Notes: generated by a model not told the origin, from the letters alone. Counted from the stretch's first letter, positions 56,401-64,000 are shown. The stretch: DNA of 64,000 nucleotides from Rhodovastum sp963714255 (GCA_963714255.1 CAVQNU010000009.1:1-64000); one strand, 5' to 3'. Program-made: numbers and translations.

Positions 56401-57237
56401 GCAGCTTGGCACGCTTGCTTTCCTGCAAGGTGATCTCACCAAAGCGGAGGCGCGGTATCGCGAGGCGCTGGGCAATTTCAAGCGGCTCGACGAGAAGCCG
56501 GGTCAGGCGACGGGGTGGCACCAACTAGGCATGGTTTACGCGGATTCGCGCCGCTTCGATCAGGCGGAGCAGGCCTATCGTGAGTCGGCGCGTATCAGTG
56601 AGACTCTTGGCGACCGGGCTGGTGCCGCCTCCACTTGGGTCGAGCTTGCCAGAATGCTGATAACGACCGGCCGGGCCGACCTTGCCGAGCCCTGGTACAA
56701 AAAGGCGTTAGAAGCTTACAGGGCCACCAACGACGCTCTCGGCGAAAGCATCACGCTCGTTAACCTTGCTAACCTTCTGGTGGATGAGCCTGGCCGGCTG
56801 GCGGAGGCCCGCGGTCTTGCGGAAGCGGCGCTTGCCATCATGTCCCGGCTGGACCACGCCAGAATGGAGATTTGGAAGAATTACGGCATCCTGGCCCGAA
56901 TTGCCGACACTGAAGGCAACAAAGAGGCCGCGCGTCGCTATCGTGCGCAGGCACGGGAAGAGTATGCCGCCGCGCCAATTGCCCGCGAGCATTTGAAGAA
57001 GTTCGCGCCTCTGATCGACGCCGTCGTTGCCGCTGCCGGCGACGCGAGGCAGCGAGCAACGGTGGAAGCGGACCTGGAAAAAAGGATTGAGAAAGGCGAT
57101 GGGGCGCCCTGGTGGCGGCGCTGCGTGCCATCATCGACGGCGCGCGCGGCGAAGCCGCTTTGTGCGAGCCGCTCGACGGCGGGGATGCGGTCGTCATTCA
57201 GGCCGTTCTGCAGAAACTCACCGGCGGGGCGCCCTGA
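53477..57237 (+). CDS. CHAT protease - STAND NTPase - TPR protein, with one-base frameshift near the end
   Basis: A protein of about 1253 aa after repair. Residues 1-405 form a CHAT caspase-like peptidase with catalytic H231 (LLHFDGHGIYD) and C304 (VVLSACQSAK). Residues about 435-700 are a STAND/NB-ARC ATPase: Walker A GFGGQGKT (458-465), Walker B LLILDNLE (529-536), sensor RVLITTRPD. A winged-helix-like linker follows, then TPR repeats from about 855 to 1170 (YDAAQAEYETGAEIAREQ, LTKAEARYREALGNF, FDQAEQAYRESARI). Near 57101 the frame slips; the natural end (ALVAALRAIIDGARG to VLQKLTGGAP) is in the next frame, restored by one more G. A protease effector with switch ATPase and sensor repeats is typical of bacterial immune receptors. 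Confidence 0.85.
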
Positions 57238-57416
57238 GCGGAGCGCTCGCGCGAACAGATGCGCGCTCGCGCGACCAGATACGGCTGTGACGCGGCCGGC
57301 AACGACCGCACAATGGCGGGTGCGCCACGCTCCGCCAGCCCGCCGCCGCGCCGCACCAGCCTGACCGGCCTGTCGCCGAAAATCGTGCTGCCCGAGACCG
57401 GGAGGAACCACCCATC

Positions 57417-58190
57417 ATGACCGAACCCCCCTTCCTGCTGCGCGAGGACCGCCAGGGCGCCACCGCGATCCTGACTCTCGACTACCCCGCCCGCCGCAAC
57501 GCGCTCGCGCTGCCGATGCGCGCCGCCCTCATCGCCGCCATGGACCGCATCGAGGCCGACCGCGACATCCGCGCCGTGGTGCTCACCGGCAGCGGCGGCA
57601 CGTTCAGCGCCGGCGGCGATATCAGCGGCATGGACGCGGCGGATTTCACCGCCGGGCGCGAACGCTTCCGCACCACAAACCGTCTGGTGCGCCTGCTGAT
57701 CGAAAGCAGCAAACCCGTGATCGCCGCCGTCGAAGGCTGGGCGGCCGGCGCCGGGCTGGGGCTCGCGCTGTGCTGCGACACCATCGTGGCAGGCAGCGGC
57801 GCGCGCTTCATGGCCGGGTTCGGCCGGGTCGGGCTGGTCGGAGATTTCGCCCTGCTGCACACGCTGCCGCGCCGCGTCGGCGAGGGCCGCGCCCGGCAAA
57901 TCCTGCTGTACAACGACCCAATCGAAGCCGAGGCAGCCGAACGCATCGGCCTGATCGACCGCGTCGTGCCCGCCGGCACCGCCCTGCAAGCCGCACTTCA
58001 CTGCGCCGCGACCTTCGAACACGCCGCTCCCCTGCCGGTGGCAATGACCAAATCCTTCCTCGCACAAGGACTCGCCGAGGCGTTGGAATGGGAACGTAAC
58101 GTGCAGTCGATGCTGTTCCTGACCGAAGACCACGCCGAGGGAAAAGCGGCGTTTCTGGAAAAACGCCCGCCGCGATTCGGCCGGCACTGA
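57417..58190 (+). CDS. Enoyl-CoA hydratase/isomerase family protein (PaaG-like)
   Basis: A 257-aa crotonase-fold enzyme. The oxyanion-hole segments are GGTFSAGGDISGM and EGWAAGAGLGLALCCD. At the second catalytic position it has Asp (VGLVGDFALLHTLPRRVG) where hydratases have Glu. This matches the isomerase-like branch that includes PaaG (oxepin-CoA or delta3-delta2 enoyl-CoA isomerase). GGGAGGAA precedes the ATG. No other beta-oxidation or phenylacetate genes are adjacent. Confidence 0.87.
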   Translation: MTEPPFLLREDRQGATAILTLDYPARRNALALPMRAALIAAMDRIEADRDIRAVVLTGSGGTFSAGGDISGMDAADFTAGRERFRTTNRLVRLLIESSKPVIAAVEGWAAGAGLGLALCCDTIVAGSGARFMAGFGRVGLVGDFALLHTLPRRVGEGRARQILLYNDPIEAEAAERIGLIDRVVPAGTALQAALHCAATFEHAAPLPVAMTKSFLAQGLAEALEWERNVQSMLFLTEDHAEGKAAFLEKRPPRFGRH

Positions 58191-58266
58191 AACGACATCG
58201 CCCGCGCCGCGCCCGCCACGGCCGGGCGCGCGGAAGCACACGATTGAATAGCACTTGACGCGAATC

Positions 58267-58291
58267 GGAATATTTGTCGTGCTTATATTCC
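58267..58291 (+). promoter_or_regulatory. Inverted repeat upstream of the mucR-like gene (candidate autoregulatory operator)
   Basis: GGAATAT and ATATTCC are perfect inverses separated by 11 bp, in an AT-rich island 47-71 bp before the mucR start. TTGACG lies just upstream (58255-58260), a possible -35 box. MucR/Ros proteins bind AT-rich sites in their own promoters. Confidence 0.45.
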
Positions 58292-58337
58292 AATGGCGGC
58301 CGCGATGGGCGGCGGCCGATAGTAATGGTTGACCCAC

Positions 58338-58809
58338 ATGTCGGATCAGGCCGAGGCAGACAGGTTCCGCAGGCTGACAGCGCAAATCGTGGCCGCCCAT
58401 GTGGCCCACAACAAGCTCGACATTGCCGAGGTGCCGTCCCTGATCGAGAGCGTGCACAAGAACTCTGACCGGACTCGGCAAGGCGCCGGAAGAACCGGTG
58501 CGGCAGGAGCCGGCGGTGCCGATCAAGAAGTCGGTATTTCCCGACTACATCGTCTGCCTGGAGGACGGCAAGAAGCTGAAGATGCTGAAGCGGCATCTGA
58601 AGACCGCCTATAACCTGACGCCCGACCAGTACCGGGAGAAATGGGGCCTGCCGCGCGACTATCCGATGGTGGCACCCAATTACGCGGAACACCGCTCGTC
58701 GCTGGCGAAGAAAATCGGGCTGGGACGGCGGCCGGAACCAGTCAAGCCGGCACCGGCGCCGCCGCCGGCACCGGCGAGACGGGGGCGGAAGCCGGCTGTG
58801 GCGAAGTGA
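58338..58809 (+). CDS. MucR/Ros family zinc-finger regulator, with one-base frameshift
   Basis: A DNA-binding repressor of the MucR/Ros type, about 156 aa after repair. The N-terminal half (RLTAQIVAAHVAHNKLDIAE, SLIESVHK) is in one frame. The DNA-binding half (VPIKKSVFPDYIVCLEDGKK, LKMLKRHLKTAYNLTPDQY, WGLPRDYPMVAPNYAEHRS) is in the next. Removing one A of AA 58461-58462 gives a seamless protein. The usual CxxC zinc pair of Ros is reduced to one Cys (IVCLEDG, where Ros has C-x-x-C), as in many MucR homologues. An Ala/Pro/Lys tail ends in RRGRKPAVAK, an AT-hook-like GRKP. MucR proteins control surface polysaccharide, motility and virulence genes. Confidence 0.87.
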
Positions 58810-59017
58810 AGGAAGGCCAGGGCTCTGCCCTGGACCCGCCAAGGGGCAGTGGCCCCTTGGAACCCATTACTTTTTAGACAGTTGTTATAAGAGGGGGGTA
58901 AGGAGATGTCACAAACATCTCCTCACCCCCCTCTTATAACAACTGTCTAAAGTAGCGGGGTCCAGGGGGCCACCGCCCCCTGGCGGGTCCAGGGCAGAGC
59001 CCTGGCCTTCCTTCTCT
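58807..59017. repeat. Intergenic hairpin-chain repeat with central palindrome, copy R12
   Basis: Standard outer modules. The centre is a 79-bp palindrome at 58873-58951: 37-bp arms starting TTTAGACAGTTGTTATAAGA, one mismatched pair, 5-nt loop CACAA. The arm sequence is unlike those in R5 and R11 except for the GGGGGGT/ACCCCCC block. It lies between the mucR stop and the next start, 20 nt before the latter. Confidence 0.88.
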
Positions 59018-59037
59018 TCGTCCCAAGATGTGCCCCC

Positions 59038-59505
59038 ATGACCGACACCATCCCCATCCTCACCCGCCGCCGCATCGAGGCCGAGTTCGCCCGCGCCATC
59101 TACGCCGAGATGACATCCGAACTCGGCGAAGAAACCGCCAAGCGCATCCTCACCGCCGCGGTCGTCCGCCTGGCCCGCGAAACAGCCGCGCGCATGGCGC
59201 AGGACGCCCCGGGCGGCGCCCCCGACCTCGACAGTTTCCGCGCCATCCAGCATCTCTGGACGGCCGAGGACGCGCTGCGCACCGAAGTGCTGGAGTCCAC
59301 GCCCACCACGTTCCACTTCAACGTCGTCCGTTGCCGCTATGCCGAGATGTACCGCGACATGGGGCTGGCGGAACTCGGCGCGGTGCTGTCGTGCAACCGC
59401 GACGCCGCGTTCTGCGAAGGGTATGATCCGAAACTGAAACTAAAACGCACGCAGACCCTGATGGGCGGCGCGGCGCAGTGCGACTTCCGCTACACGCGGG
59501 AGTAA
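59038..59505 (+). CDS. L-2-amino-thiazoline-4-carboxylic acid hydrolase family protein
   Basis: A 155-aa protein of the ATC-hydrolase family, named for a Pseudomonas enzyme that opens L-2-amino-thiazoline-4-carboxylate on the way to cysteine. Family signature: HFNVVRCRYAEMYRDMGLAE, LGAVLSCNRDAAFCEGYDP and RTQTLMGGAAQCDFRY, with conserved Cys residues. No other ATC pathway gene is nearby, so the specific substrate is unproven. Start ATG 59038 comes 20 nt after R12 and has no strong ribosome site. Confidence 0.82.
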   Translation: MTDTIPILTRRRIEAEFARAIYAEMTSELGEETAKRILTAAVVRLARETAARMAQDAPGGAPDLDSFRAIQHLWTAEDALRTEVLESTPTTFHFNVVRCRYAEMYRDMGLAELGAVLSCNRDAAFCEGYDPKLKLKRTQTLMGGAAQCDFRYTRE

Positions 59506-59518
59506 CTTCGGCGTTCGC

Positions 59519-62458
59519 TCACCCGTCCAGCGCCGCGCGCACCTGCTTGGCCAGCGCCTGGCGGCGGTACGGCTTGCGCAGCAGCGGCGCGGGCTCCGGC
59601 GTCGAGGCGTCTTCGGCGATGCGGGCGAAGCCAGTGGTGAACAGCACTTTCAGGGACGGCTGCACTTGCCGTGCTGCTTGCAGCAACGCGGTGCCGGTCA
59701 TGCCGCCGGGCATGGTGATGTCGGTGAACAGCAGGTCCACCCGCACGCCCGAGCGCACCACCGCCAGCGCCGCCGGGCCGCTGTCCGCCTCGTGCACCGC
59801 ATAGCCGAGAGCCGCCAGATGGCGGGCGGCGACGGTGCGGATGGCGGCGTTGTCGTCCACCAGCAGCACGGTTTCACGCCCGCCCGGCAGGGCGGCCGGG
59901 TGATCTTCCTCGGGCGGCGCCTGCGGGCCTTGCGCGGCGCGCGGCAGCAGCAGATGCACGGTGGTGCCGGCGCCTGACGTGCTGTGTAGCAGCAGCGTGC
60001 CGCCGGACTGGCGGGCGAAGCCGTAGATCATGCTCAGGCCGAGCCCGCTGCCGGCGCCCGGCGGCTTGGTGGTGAAGAACGGTTCGACGGCGCGCTCCAG
60101 CACCTCCGGCGCCATGCCGGTGCCGGTATCGGTCACCTTCAGCCCGACATAATCGCCCGCCGGCAGGTCCGGCGTGGCGGCGGCGGCGTCGATCTGCGTG
60201 TTGGCGGTGGCGATGGTCAGCACGCCGCCGCATGGCATGGCGTCGCGCGCGTTCAGTGCCAGGTTCAGCAGCGCGTCGCCGATCTGCGAGGCGTCCGCGC
60301 TCAGCGGCCACAGCCCGGCCGCGAGGTCGAGTTCCACCCGGATCGCCTGGCCCAGCGTACGGCGCAGCAGGCCGGCCGCCCCGGCGACCGTGGCGTTCAG
60401 GTCCATCGCCCGCGGCTGCAGCGTCTGGCGGCGGGCGAAGGCGAGCAGCCGGCGGGTCAGTTCCGCGCCGCTGCCGGCGGTGGCCAGGATTTCGCTGGCC
60501 AGATGCGCCCGCTCGGGGTCGTCGGCCGAGGCTTCGGCCAGCATTTCGGCATCCAGCATGATGATGCCGAGCAGGTTGTTGAAGTCGTGCGCCACGCCGC
60601 CGGTCAGCTGGCCCACCGCTTCCAGCCGCTGCGCCTGGCGCAGGCGTGCCTCCATGTCGCGCTGCGGGGTGATGTCTTCGCCGATCGCCAGCAGCACCGG
60701 CGGCAGGCCGGGGGCGGCGGGCAGCCAACTGCGGGTAAGGCGCAGCCACGCGACCGGGCCCGCGCGTGTCAGCAGCCGCACTTCCAGCGTCACCCGTCCT
60801 TGCGGCGGCACCGGCCGCGCCTTGATTGTTTCATGGTCGTCCGGGAGGACGATGTCCGTCCAGGGCCGGCCCACAAGCTCGTCGGCGCTGCGGCCGGTGA
60901 GCTTGCAGAGGGCCGGGTTGACCTGCACGAAGCGCCGGTCCTCGCCGGAGGCCAGCGCGATCGCCAGCGGGCTGTCGTTGAAGATCTGGCGGAAGCGTTC
61001 CTCGCCCAGGGCGCGCTCGGTGGTGTCGGTGAAGGTGCGCACCACCCCGCCGCCTTCCAGCGGCACGCTGCGCACCTCGATCATCCGCCCGTTCGGCCGC
61101 CGCCGTTCGTAGGTGCTCGGCCGGTCCAGGTAGCCGCCGCGCTGGCGCATCGTTACCATCGACGGATCATTCCGGTCGAACTCGCCCACCCGCCATTGCC
61201 AGTCCAGCACCACCTCGAACAACGGCCGGTCCCGCACCAGCTCCCGCGGCAGGCCGAGCAGCTCGATCGCCCGGTCGTTGCAGATCGCCACCCGCTGGTC
61301 CGGGGTGACCATCATCAGCCCCTGGTCCATGGTGGCGAGCGTCGTTTCCAGCTCGCGCGACTTGCCCAGCAGTTCGGTGTTCGCCGCCTCCAGCGCCGCC
61401 TGCGCGCGCTCCAGCCGGCGGAACTGGCGCAGCAGCGCGCGCAGCAGCAACAGGATGCAGCCGGACGCCGCCAGCGCGCCGACGCTGCCGATGGCGGCAT
61501 CGCGCCGCCAGCCGGCCAGCGCCGCGGTCTCGTCCACGCCCACCACCGTGACCAGATCGGAATCGTGCAAGGGCCGCACCGCCACCGTCCGGTTCTGATC
61601 GTCGAAGATGCCGGCCGAGCGGTAGCTGCCGCCGCCGCGCGCCACCGCGTCGTGCCAGGGGCTGTCCGGCGGCACCCGCATCCCGCCCGGCTCCAGCGGC
61701 GGCTGGCGCAGCAGCACGGTGCCGTCGCGGCGCAGCAGCGCGACCATGCCGTTGCCGCGCAGCCGCAGCCCGGTATAGAGCGAGCCGAACGTATCCAGCC
61801 GCAGCACCGCGACAATAACGCCGGCCAGCATTCCATCGGGCCGAGGCAGCGTCCGCGCCAGATAGGCCATCCAGGGCTTGCGGCCGGGGGTTGACGCGGG
61901 CTCGGGCGCGGGGGCGCCGATGAACAGCGCGTTCGCCGCCCCGGCCCCGGCCCCCGCGGCGGCGAAATGCCGGGCCGCTTCCGCCGCCGCTTCGGCCTGG
62001 CGCGGGGCGGCCAGCCGCCCGGCCGCGTTCAGCACGTTTCCGTCGGCGTCCGCCACCAGCAGCGCCTCGATTTGCGGCTGATGCATGGTGGCGGCGCGCA
62101 GCCACGCGGCGAAGCGCGGCCCCGCCAGCATGGCGCGTGCCGCCCCGGCCGAGCCGGGCTCGTCCTCGCTGGCCCGGTCCTGCAGGTCGAGCAGCACGAC
62201 ATCCACCGCCTGCAGCGAGCGCGCGGTCTGCTCGGCGATCGTTGCGGCGAGGTTTTCCGCGGTCACGCGCGCGGCTTCCAGCGCCGCGTGCCGCTGCCCC
62301 AGCACGAGGCCGCCGCTACCCAGCAAGGCCAGGCTCACCAGCACCATGCCGATGGTGATCAGCCGCGGGCGGATGGTGGTGACGCGTCCCCACCCGTCGC
62401 TGCGCGCGCCTGCCGGCTGGTCCGCCCCGGTGCCGTCGTCCGTGTTCGGATGCGCCAT
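59519..62458 (-). CDS. Membrane hybrid sensor histidine kinase (extracytoplasmic sensor, PAS, HisKA, HATPase, REC)
   Basis: A 979-aa kinase. Transmembrane helix 1 (about 33-55), an extracytoplasmic Cache-like sensor (about 56-320), then helix 2 (ASGCILLLLRALL, about 330-350). PAS-type regions follow (about 370-500 and 500-620; DTTERALGEERFRQIFNDSP). The phosphoacceptor is H624 in GGVAHDFNNLLGI. The ATPase domain has NLALNARDAMP, DTGTGM and GSGLGLSMIYGFARQSGG. The C-terminal receiver has D913 in LLFTDITMPGGMTG. Its H-box to receiver half closely resembles the kinase at 34.3 kb, so the two are paralogues with different input domains. Confidence 0.92.
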   Translation of the reverse strand: MAHPNTDDGTGADQPAGARSDGWGRVTTIRPRLITIGMVLVSLALLGSGGLVLGQRHAALEAARVTAENLAATIAEQTARSLQAVDVVLLDLQDRASEDEPGSAGAARAMLAGPRFAAWLRAATMHQPQIEALLVADADGNVLNAAGRLAAPRQAEAAAEAARHFAAAGAGAGAANALFIGAPAPEPASTPGRKPWMAYLARTLPRPDGMLAGVIVAVLRLDTFGSLYTGLRLRGNGMVALLRRDGTVLLRQPPLEPGGMRVPPDSPWHDAVARGGGSYRSAGIFDDQNRTVAVRPLHDSDLVTVVGVDETAALAGWRRDAAIGSVGALAASGCILLLLRALLRQFRRLERAQAALEAANTELLGKSRELETTLATMDQGLMMVTPDQRVAICNDRAIELLGLPRELVRDRPLFEVVLDWQWRVGEFDRNDPSMVTMRQRGGYLDRPSTYERRRPNGRMIEVRSVPLEGGGVVRTFTDTTERALGEERFRQIFNDSPLAIALASGEDRRFVQVNPALCKLTGRSADELVGRPWTDIVLPDDHETIKARPVPPQGRVTLEVRLLTRAGPVAWLRLTRSWLPAAPGLPPVLLAIGEDITPQRDMEARLRQAQRLEAVGQLTGGVAHDFNNLLGIIMLDAEMLAEASADDPERAHLASEILATAGSGAELTRRLLAFARRQTLQPRAMDLNATVAGAAGLLRRTLGQAIRVELDLAAGLWPLSADASQIGDALLNLALNARDAMPCGGVLTIATANTQIDAAAATPDLPAGDYVGLKVTDTGTGMAPEVLERAVEPFFTTKPPGAGSGLGLSMIYGFARQSGGTLLLHSTSGAGTTVHLLLPRAAQGPQAPPEEDHPAALPGGRETVLLVDDNAAIRTVAARHLAALGYAVHEADSGPAALAVVRSGVRVDLLFTDITMPGGMTGTALLQAARQVQPSLKVLFTTGFARIAEDASTPEPAPLLRKPYRRQALAKQVRAALDG

Positions 62459-62580
62459 GCTGGTCTGCCTTGTCTTGCGCCGTCGTATGCCGCCCCCGGG
62501 CCGGGGCGCCCGTCATGCCGCCTTTACAGACAAAAGCGGCAGGCCGGTGGCCGCATCACGTCCTGCGCCCGGCGGACAGA

Positions 62581-62835
62581 TCAGGGCGTGCCCGCCATGA
62601 AGGCGTTGAAGGTAATCAGGGTATAAGTGTCCTTCACCCCCGGAATGGTCTGCACCCGTTCGGTGACGAACAGGCCGGTATCGTGCTCGGGGCTGAGGTA
62701 GAATTTCGCCAGCAGGTCGTACTGGCCCGAGGTGGAGTAAAGCTCCGACAATTCCTCGATCGTATCGGCCGCGACACGGGCGACCTGATAGCTTTGACCC
62801 ATCTCACACTTGATCAGAACGAAGATCGGACGCAT
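62581..62835 (-). CDS. Stand-alone Lrp/AsnC ligand-binding (RAM) domain
   Basis: An 84-aa protein consisting only of the alpha/beta effector-binding domain of Lrp/AsnC regulators (FVLIKCEMGQSYQVARVA, LYSTSGQYDLLAKFYL, VQTIPGVKDTYTLITF). The helix-turn-helix domain is absent, and no HTH-coding sequence is found upstream. Such proteins bind amino acids and may form mixed oligomers with full-length Lrp proteins. AGGAGA precedes ATG 62835. Confidence 0.85.
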   Translation of the reverse strand: MRPIFVLIKCEMGQSYQVARVAADTIEELSELYSTSGQYDLLAKFYLSPEHDTGLFVTERVQTIPGVKDTYTLITFNAFMAGTP

Positions 62836-63015
62836 GCGGGTTCTCCTGCCGGCGCGCCGACCATGCCATGCCGGGCGGCGCGGGCCAACCGGAGGTATTG
62901 CGCGGGCGGGGCCGCGCGCGGCGTGGCGGCCGGGCGGTCACGACGCCGCGCTCGCGCCGGACGGCGCGGGATCGTATCATGTCGGCGGTTCCCGGCTCCG
63001 ATTCGAGGGCTTGCC

Positions 63016-63663
63016 ATGCACCAGCGCCACGTCTGGCCGTGCCTGCCGATAATGGCGCTCGCCGTTCTGGCCAATGCGGGCACGGCGACGGCCCAGCAGG
63101 GCCAGGGCACCGCCGGCGCCGCGCCGGGCGCGCCGCCGGGCGGGGCCTGGCAGACGCCCGGCGAAATCCACGCTCCCTCCGGACCATGGCAGACGCCCGG
63201 CGAGATCCATGCGCCCACCGGGCCATGGCAGACACCGGGCGAAATCCAGGTGCCCAAGGGCATCCAGGCGCTCCGCGCGACCGACACGACATGCGAGCGG
63301 CGGGTGAGCGTTGTCGCCGACGCGCTGTTCGATTTCGACAAATCCGTCCTGCGGCCCGACGCGGTGGAGACGCTGGCAGCCCTGGGGCCGGAAATCGCCA
63401 AGGCGGGCCGGCATCCGGTGGTGGTGGAGGGCCATACCGACAACATCGGCACGGATGCGTATAATCTGCGCCTGTCCGAGCAGCGGGCGCGGACGGTGCG
63501 CGACTGGCTGGCGCGGCAGGGGGTTATTCCCGCCGATACGCCGATCAAGGGGTATGGCAAGACGCGGCCGGTGGCGCCGAACCAGATGCCCGATGCGCGG
63601 GATAATCCGGAGGGGCGGCAGAAGAACCGGCGGGTGGAGGTTGCGATTAATACGTGCGGGTAG
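63016..63663 (+). CDS. OmpA-family peptidoglycan-binding protein with 13-residue repeats
   Basis: A 215-aa secreted protein. The signal peptide (MHQRHVWPCLPIMALAVLAN, then AGTATA) is followed by three near-identical WQTPGEIHAPxGP units. The OmpA C-terminal domain follows: VVADALFDFDKSVLRPDAVE, VVVEGHTDNIGTDAYNLRLS, QRARTVRDWLARQG and GRQKNRRVEVAI, the peptidoglycan-binding signature. It probably anchors envelope structures to the cell wall. No N-terminal barrel and no lipobox are seen, so it is presumably periplasmic. Confidence 0.88.
   Translation: MHQRHVWPCLPIMALAVLANAGTATAQQGQGTAGAAPGAPPGGAWQTPGEIHAPSGPWQTPGEIHAPTGPWQTPGEIQVPKGIQALRATDTTCERRVSVVADALFDFDKSVLRPDAVETLAALGPEIAKAGRHPVVVEGHTDNIGTDAYNLRLSEQRARTVRDWLARQGVIPADTPIKGYGKTRPVAPNQMPDARDNPEGRQKNRRVEVAINTCG
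63148..63264 (+). repeat. Three tandem 39-bp coding repeats in the OmpA-like gene
   Basis: Units begin at 63148, 63187 and 63226, each encoding WQTPGEIHAPSGP or a close variant (the third ends QVPKG). Exact 39-bp spacing keeps the frame, so copy number can change without breaking the gene. Confidence 0.85.
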
Positions 63664-63802
63664 GGGGCGGATCGTGCAAAATTAGAGATTTTGCGCTCGG
63701 GCGCGGCGCGCGTGAGGCTCTGCGTCGCTCCTTGGCATATCTGTTCCGGAAGCGGACAGGCCGTTTCAGAACGCGAGAGCTTCAAAGCCGACGCTGAATT
63801 CT

Positions 63803-63828
63803 GTAGGGTGGGCTTCAGCCCACCAACG
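63803..63828. repeat. REP palindrome upstream of the RAYT gene
   Basis: GTAG followed by GGTGGGCTTCAGCCCACC and AACG: an 8-bp stem with a 2-nt loop and the GTAG-type foot that tyrosine transposases of the REP type recognise. It is located 110 bp before the transposase start. No second copy was found in the window. The remaining 63664-63802 holds only a GCAAAAT/ATTTTGC hairpin at 63677. Confidence 0.75.
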
Positions 63829-63937
63829 CAAACCGATCAAGCGTGCCCCCAGAAAATGATGTATCTTCCGACCAACGTTTGGCGGCTCCGCTTGCGATGC
63901 CGGTGTCTCCGTATGGGAAAACGAGACTTTTAAGTCT

Positions 63938-64000
63938 ATGCCCAATTATCGCCGCAACCGGGTGGAGGGTGGATCCTATTTCTTCACAGTCAACCTGCAC
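63938..64000 (+). CDS. REP-associated tyrosine transposase (RAYT), N-terminus only
   Basis: Twenty-one codons are visible before the window ends: MPNYRRNRVEGG then SYFFTVNLH, the characteristic N-terminus of the IS200-like Y1 transposases that act on REP sequences. A REP of the expected type lies just upstream. The rest of the gene, including the catalytic Tyr and HUH motif, is outside the window. RAYT genes are usually single-copy, vertically inherited and not flanked by insertion-sequence ends. Confidence 0.75.
   Translation, partial: MPNYRRNRVEGGSYFFTVNLH

Noticed and set aside
57238..57364. Continuation of the CHAT-STAND frame to 57364
   Set aside because: After KRIEKGDG the residues become Arg/Ala/Pro-rich with no helix pattern, whereas the neighbouring frame gives a natural helical end and a stop at 57235-57237.

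Overview
The window is high-GC DNA from an alphaproteobacterium, most likely an Acetobacteraceae/Rhodospirillales member. This is inferred from the atpHAGDC gene order with priA directly upstream, a DUF484-xerC pair, a MucR/Ros regulator, a B12-dependent class II ribonucleotide reductase and the intergenic hairpin repeats. One tRNA (Leu, UAA) and no rRNA are present. Most genes are chromosomal housekeeping genes, with accessory pieces between them.

Layout. 0-7 kb: end of a metallophosphatase, an HldE-like bifunctional protein, a periplasmic trypsin-like protease, a 2-hydroxyacid dehydrogenase, tRNA-Leu, an unknown 101-aa protein, a membrane-anchored TPR protein and a diiron ferritin-like protein. 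7-12 kb: the F1 ATP synthase operon (atpHAGDC, minus strand), bracketed by inverted copies of an intergenic repeat. 12-20 kb: priA, then divergently tal-DUF484-xerC, a retropepsin-like protease and nrdJ. 20-32 kb: a coiled-coil/AT-hook protein, a SOUL lipoprotein, a glycosyltransferase, a G3E GTPase with a WD40 partner, an aldo/keto reductase, bluB, a Cache-domain protein, a CBS-pair protein and a prolyl oligopeptidase. 32-37 kb: a small membrane protein, an ALDH7-type dehydrogenase and a cytosolic hybrid histidine kinase.

37-46 kb: a complete potassium-uptake operon on the minus strand (27-aa membrane peptide, kdpF, A, B, C, D, E), followed with overlapping stops and starts by a PTS IIA (PtsN-like) gene and a 61-aa membrane protein. 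46-49.5 kb: glnK-amtB-porin on the plus strand behind a candidate sigma-54 promoter. 49.5-53 kb: an ABC-2 polysaccharide exporter pair and a lytic transglycosylase with a SPOR domain. 53-57 kb: a two-gene module of a small membrane protein and a CHAT protease-STAND NTPase-TPR protein, the best candidate for an undescribed defence or conflict system. 57-64 kb: an enoyl-CoA hydratase/isomerase, a MucR-type regulator, an ATC-hydrolase family protein, a membrane hybrid histidine kinase, a stand-alone Lrp ligand-binding domain, an OmpA-like protein with 13-residue repeats, and the start of a REP-associated tyrosine transposase with its REP.

Two features cut across the window. First, at least twelve intergenic copies of a hairpin-chain repeat occur between genes in every orientation. 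Three carry a central palindrome whose arm sequence differs from copy to copy while pairing is kept. Second, single-base frameshifts break several conserved genes (phosphatase, atpD, kdpA, the CHAT-STAND gene, mucR, possibly hldE). Because atpD should be essential, these look mainly like base-calling errors, so affected genes are described in their repaired form.
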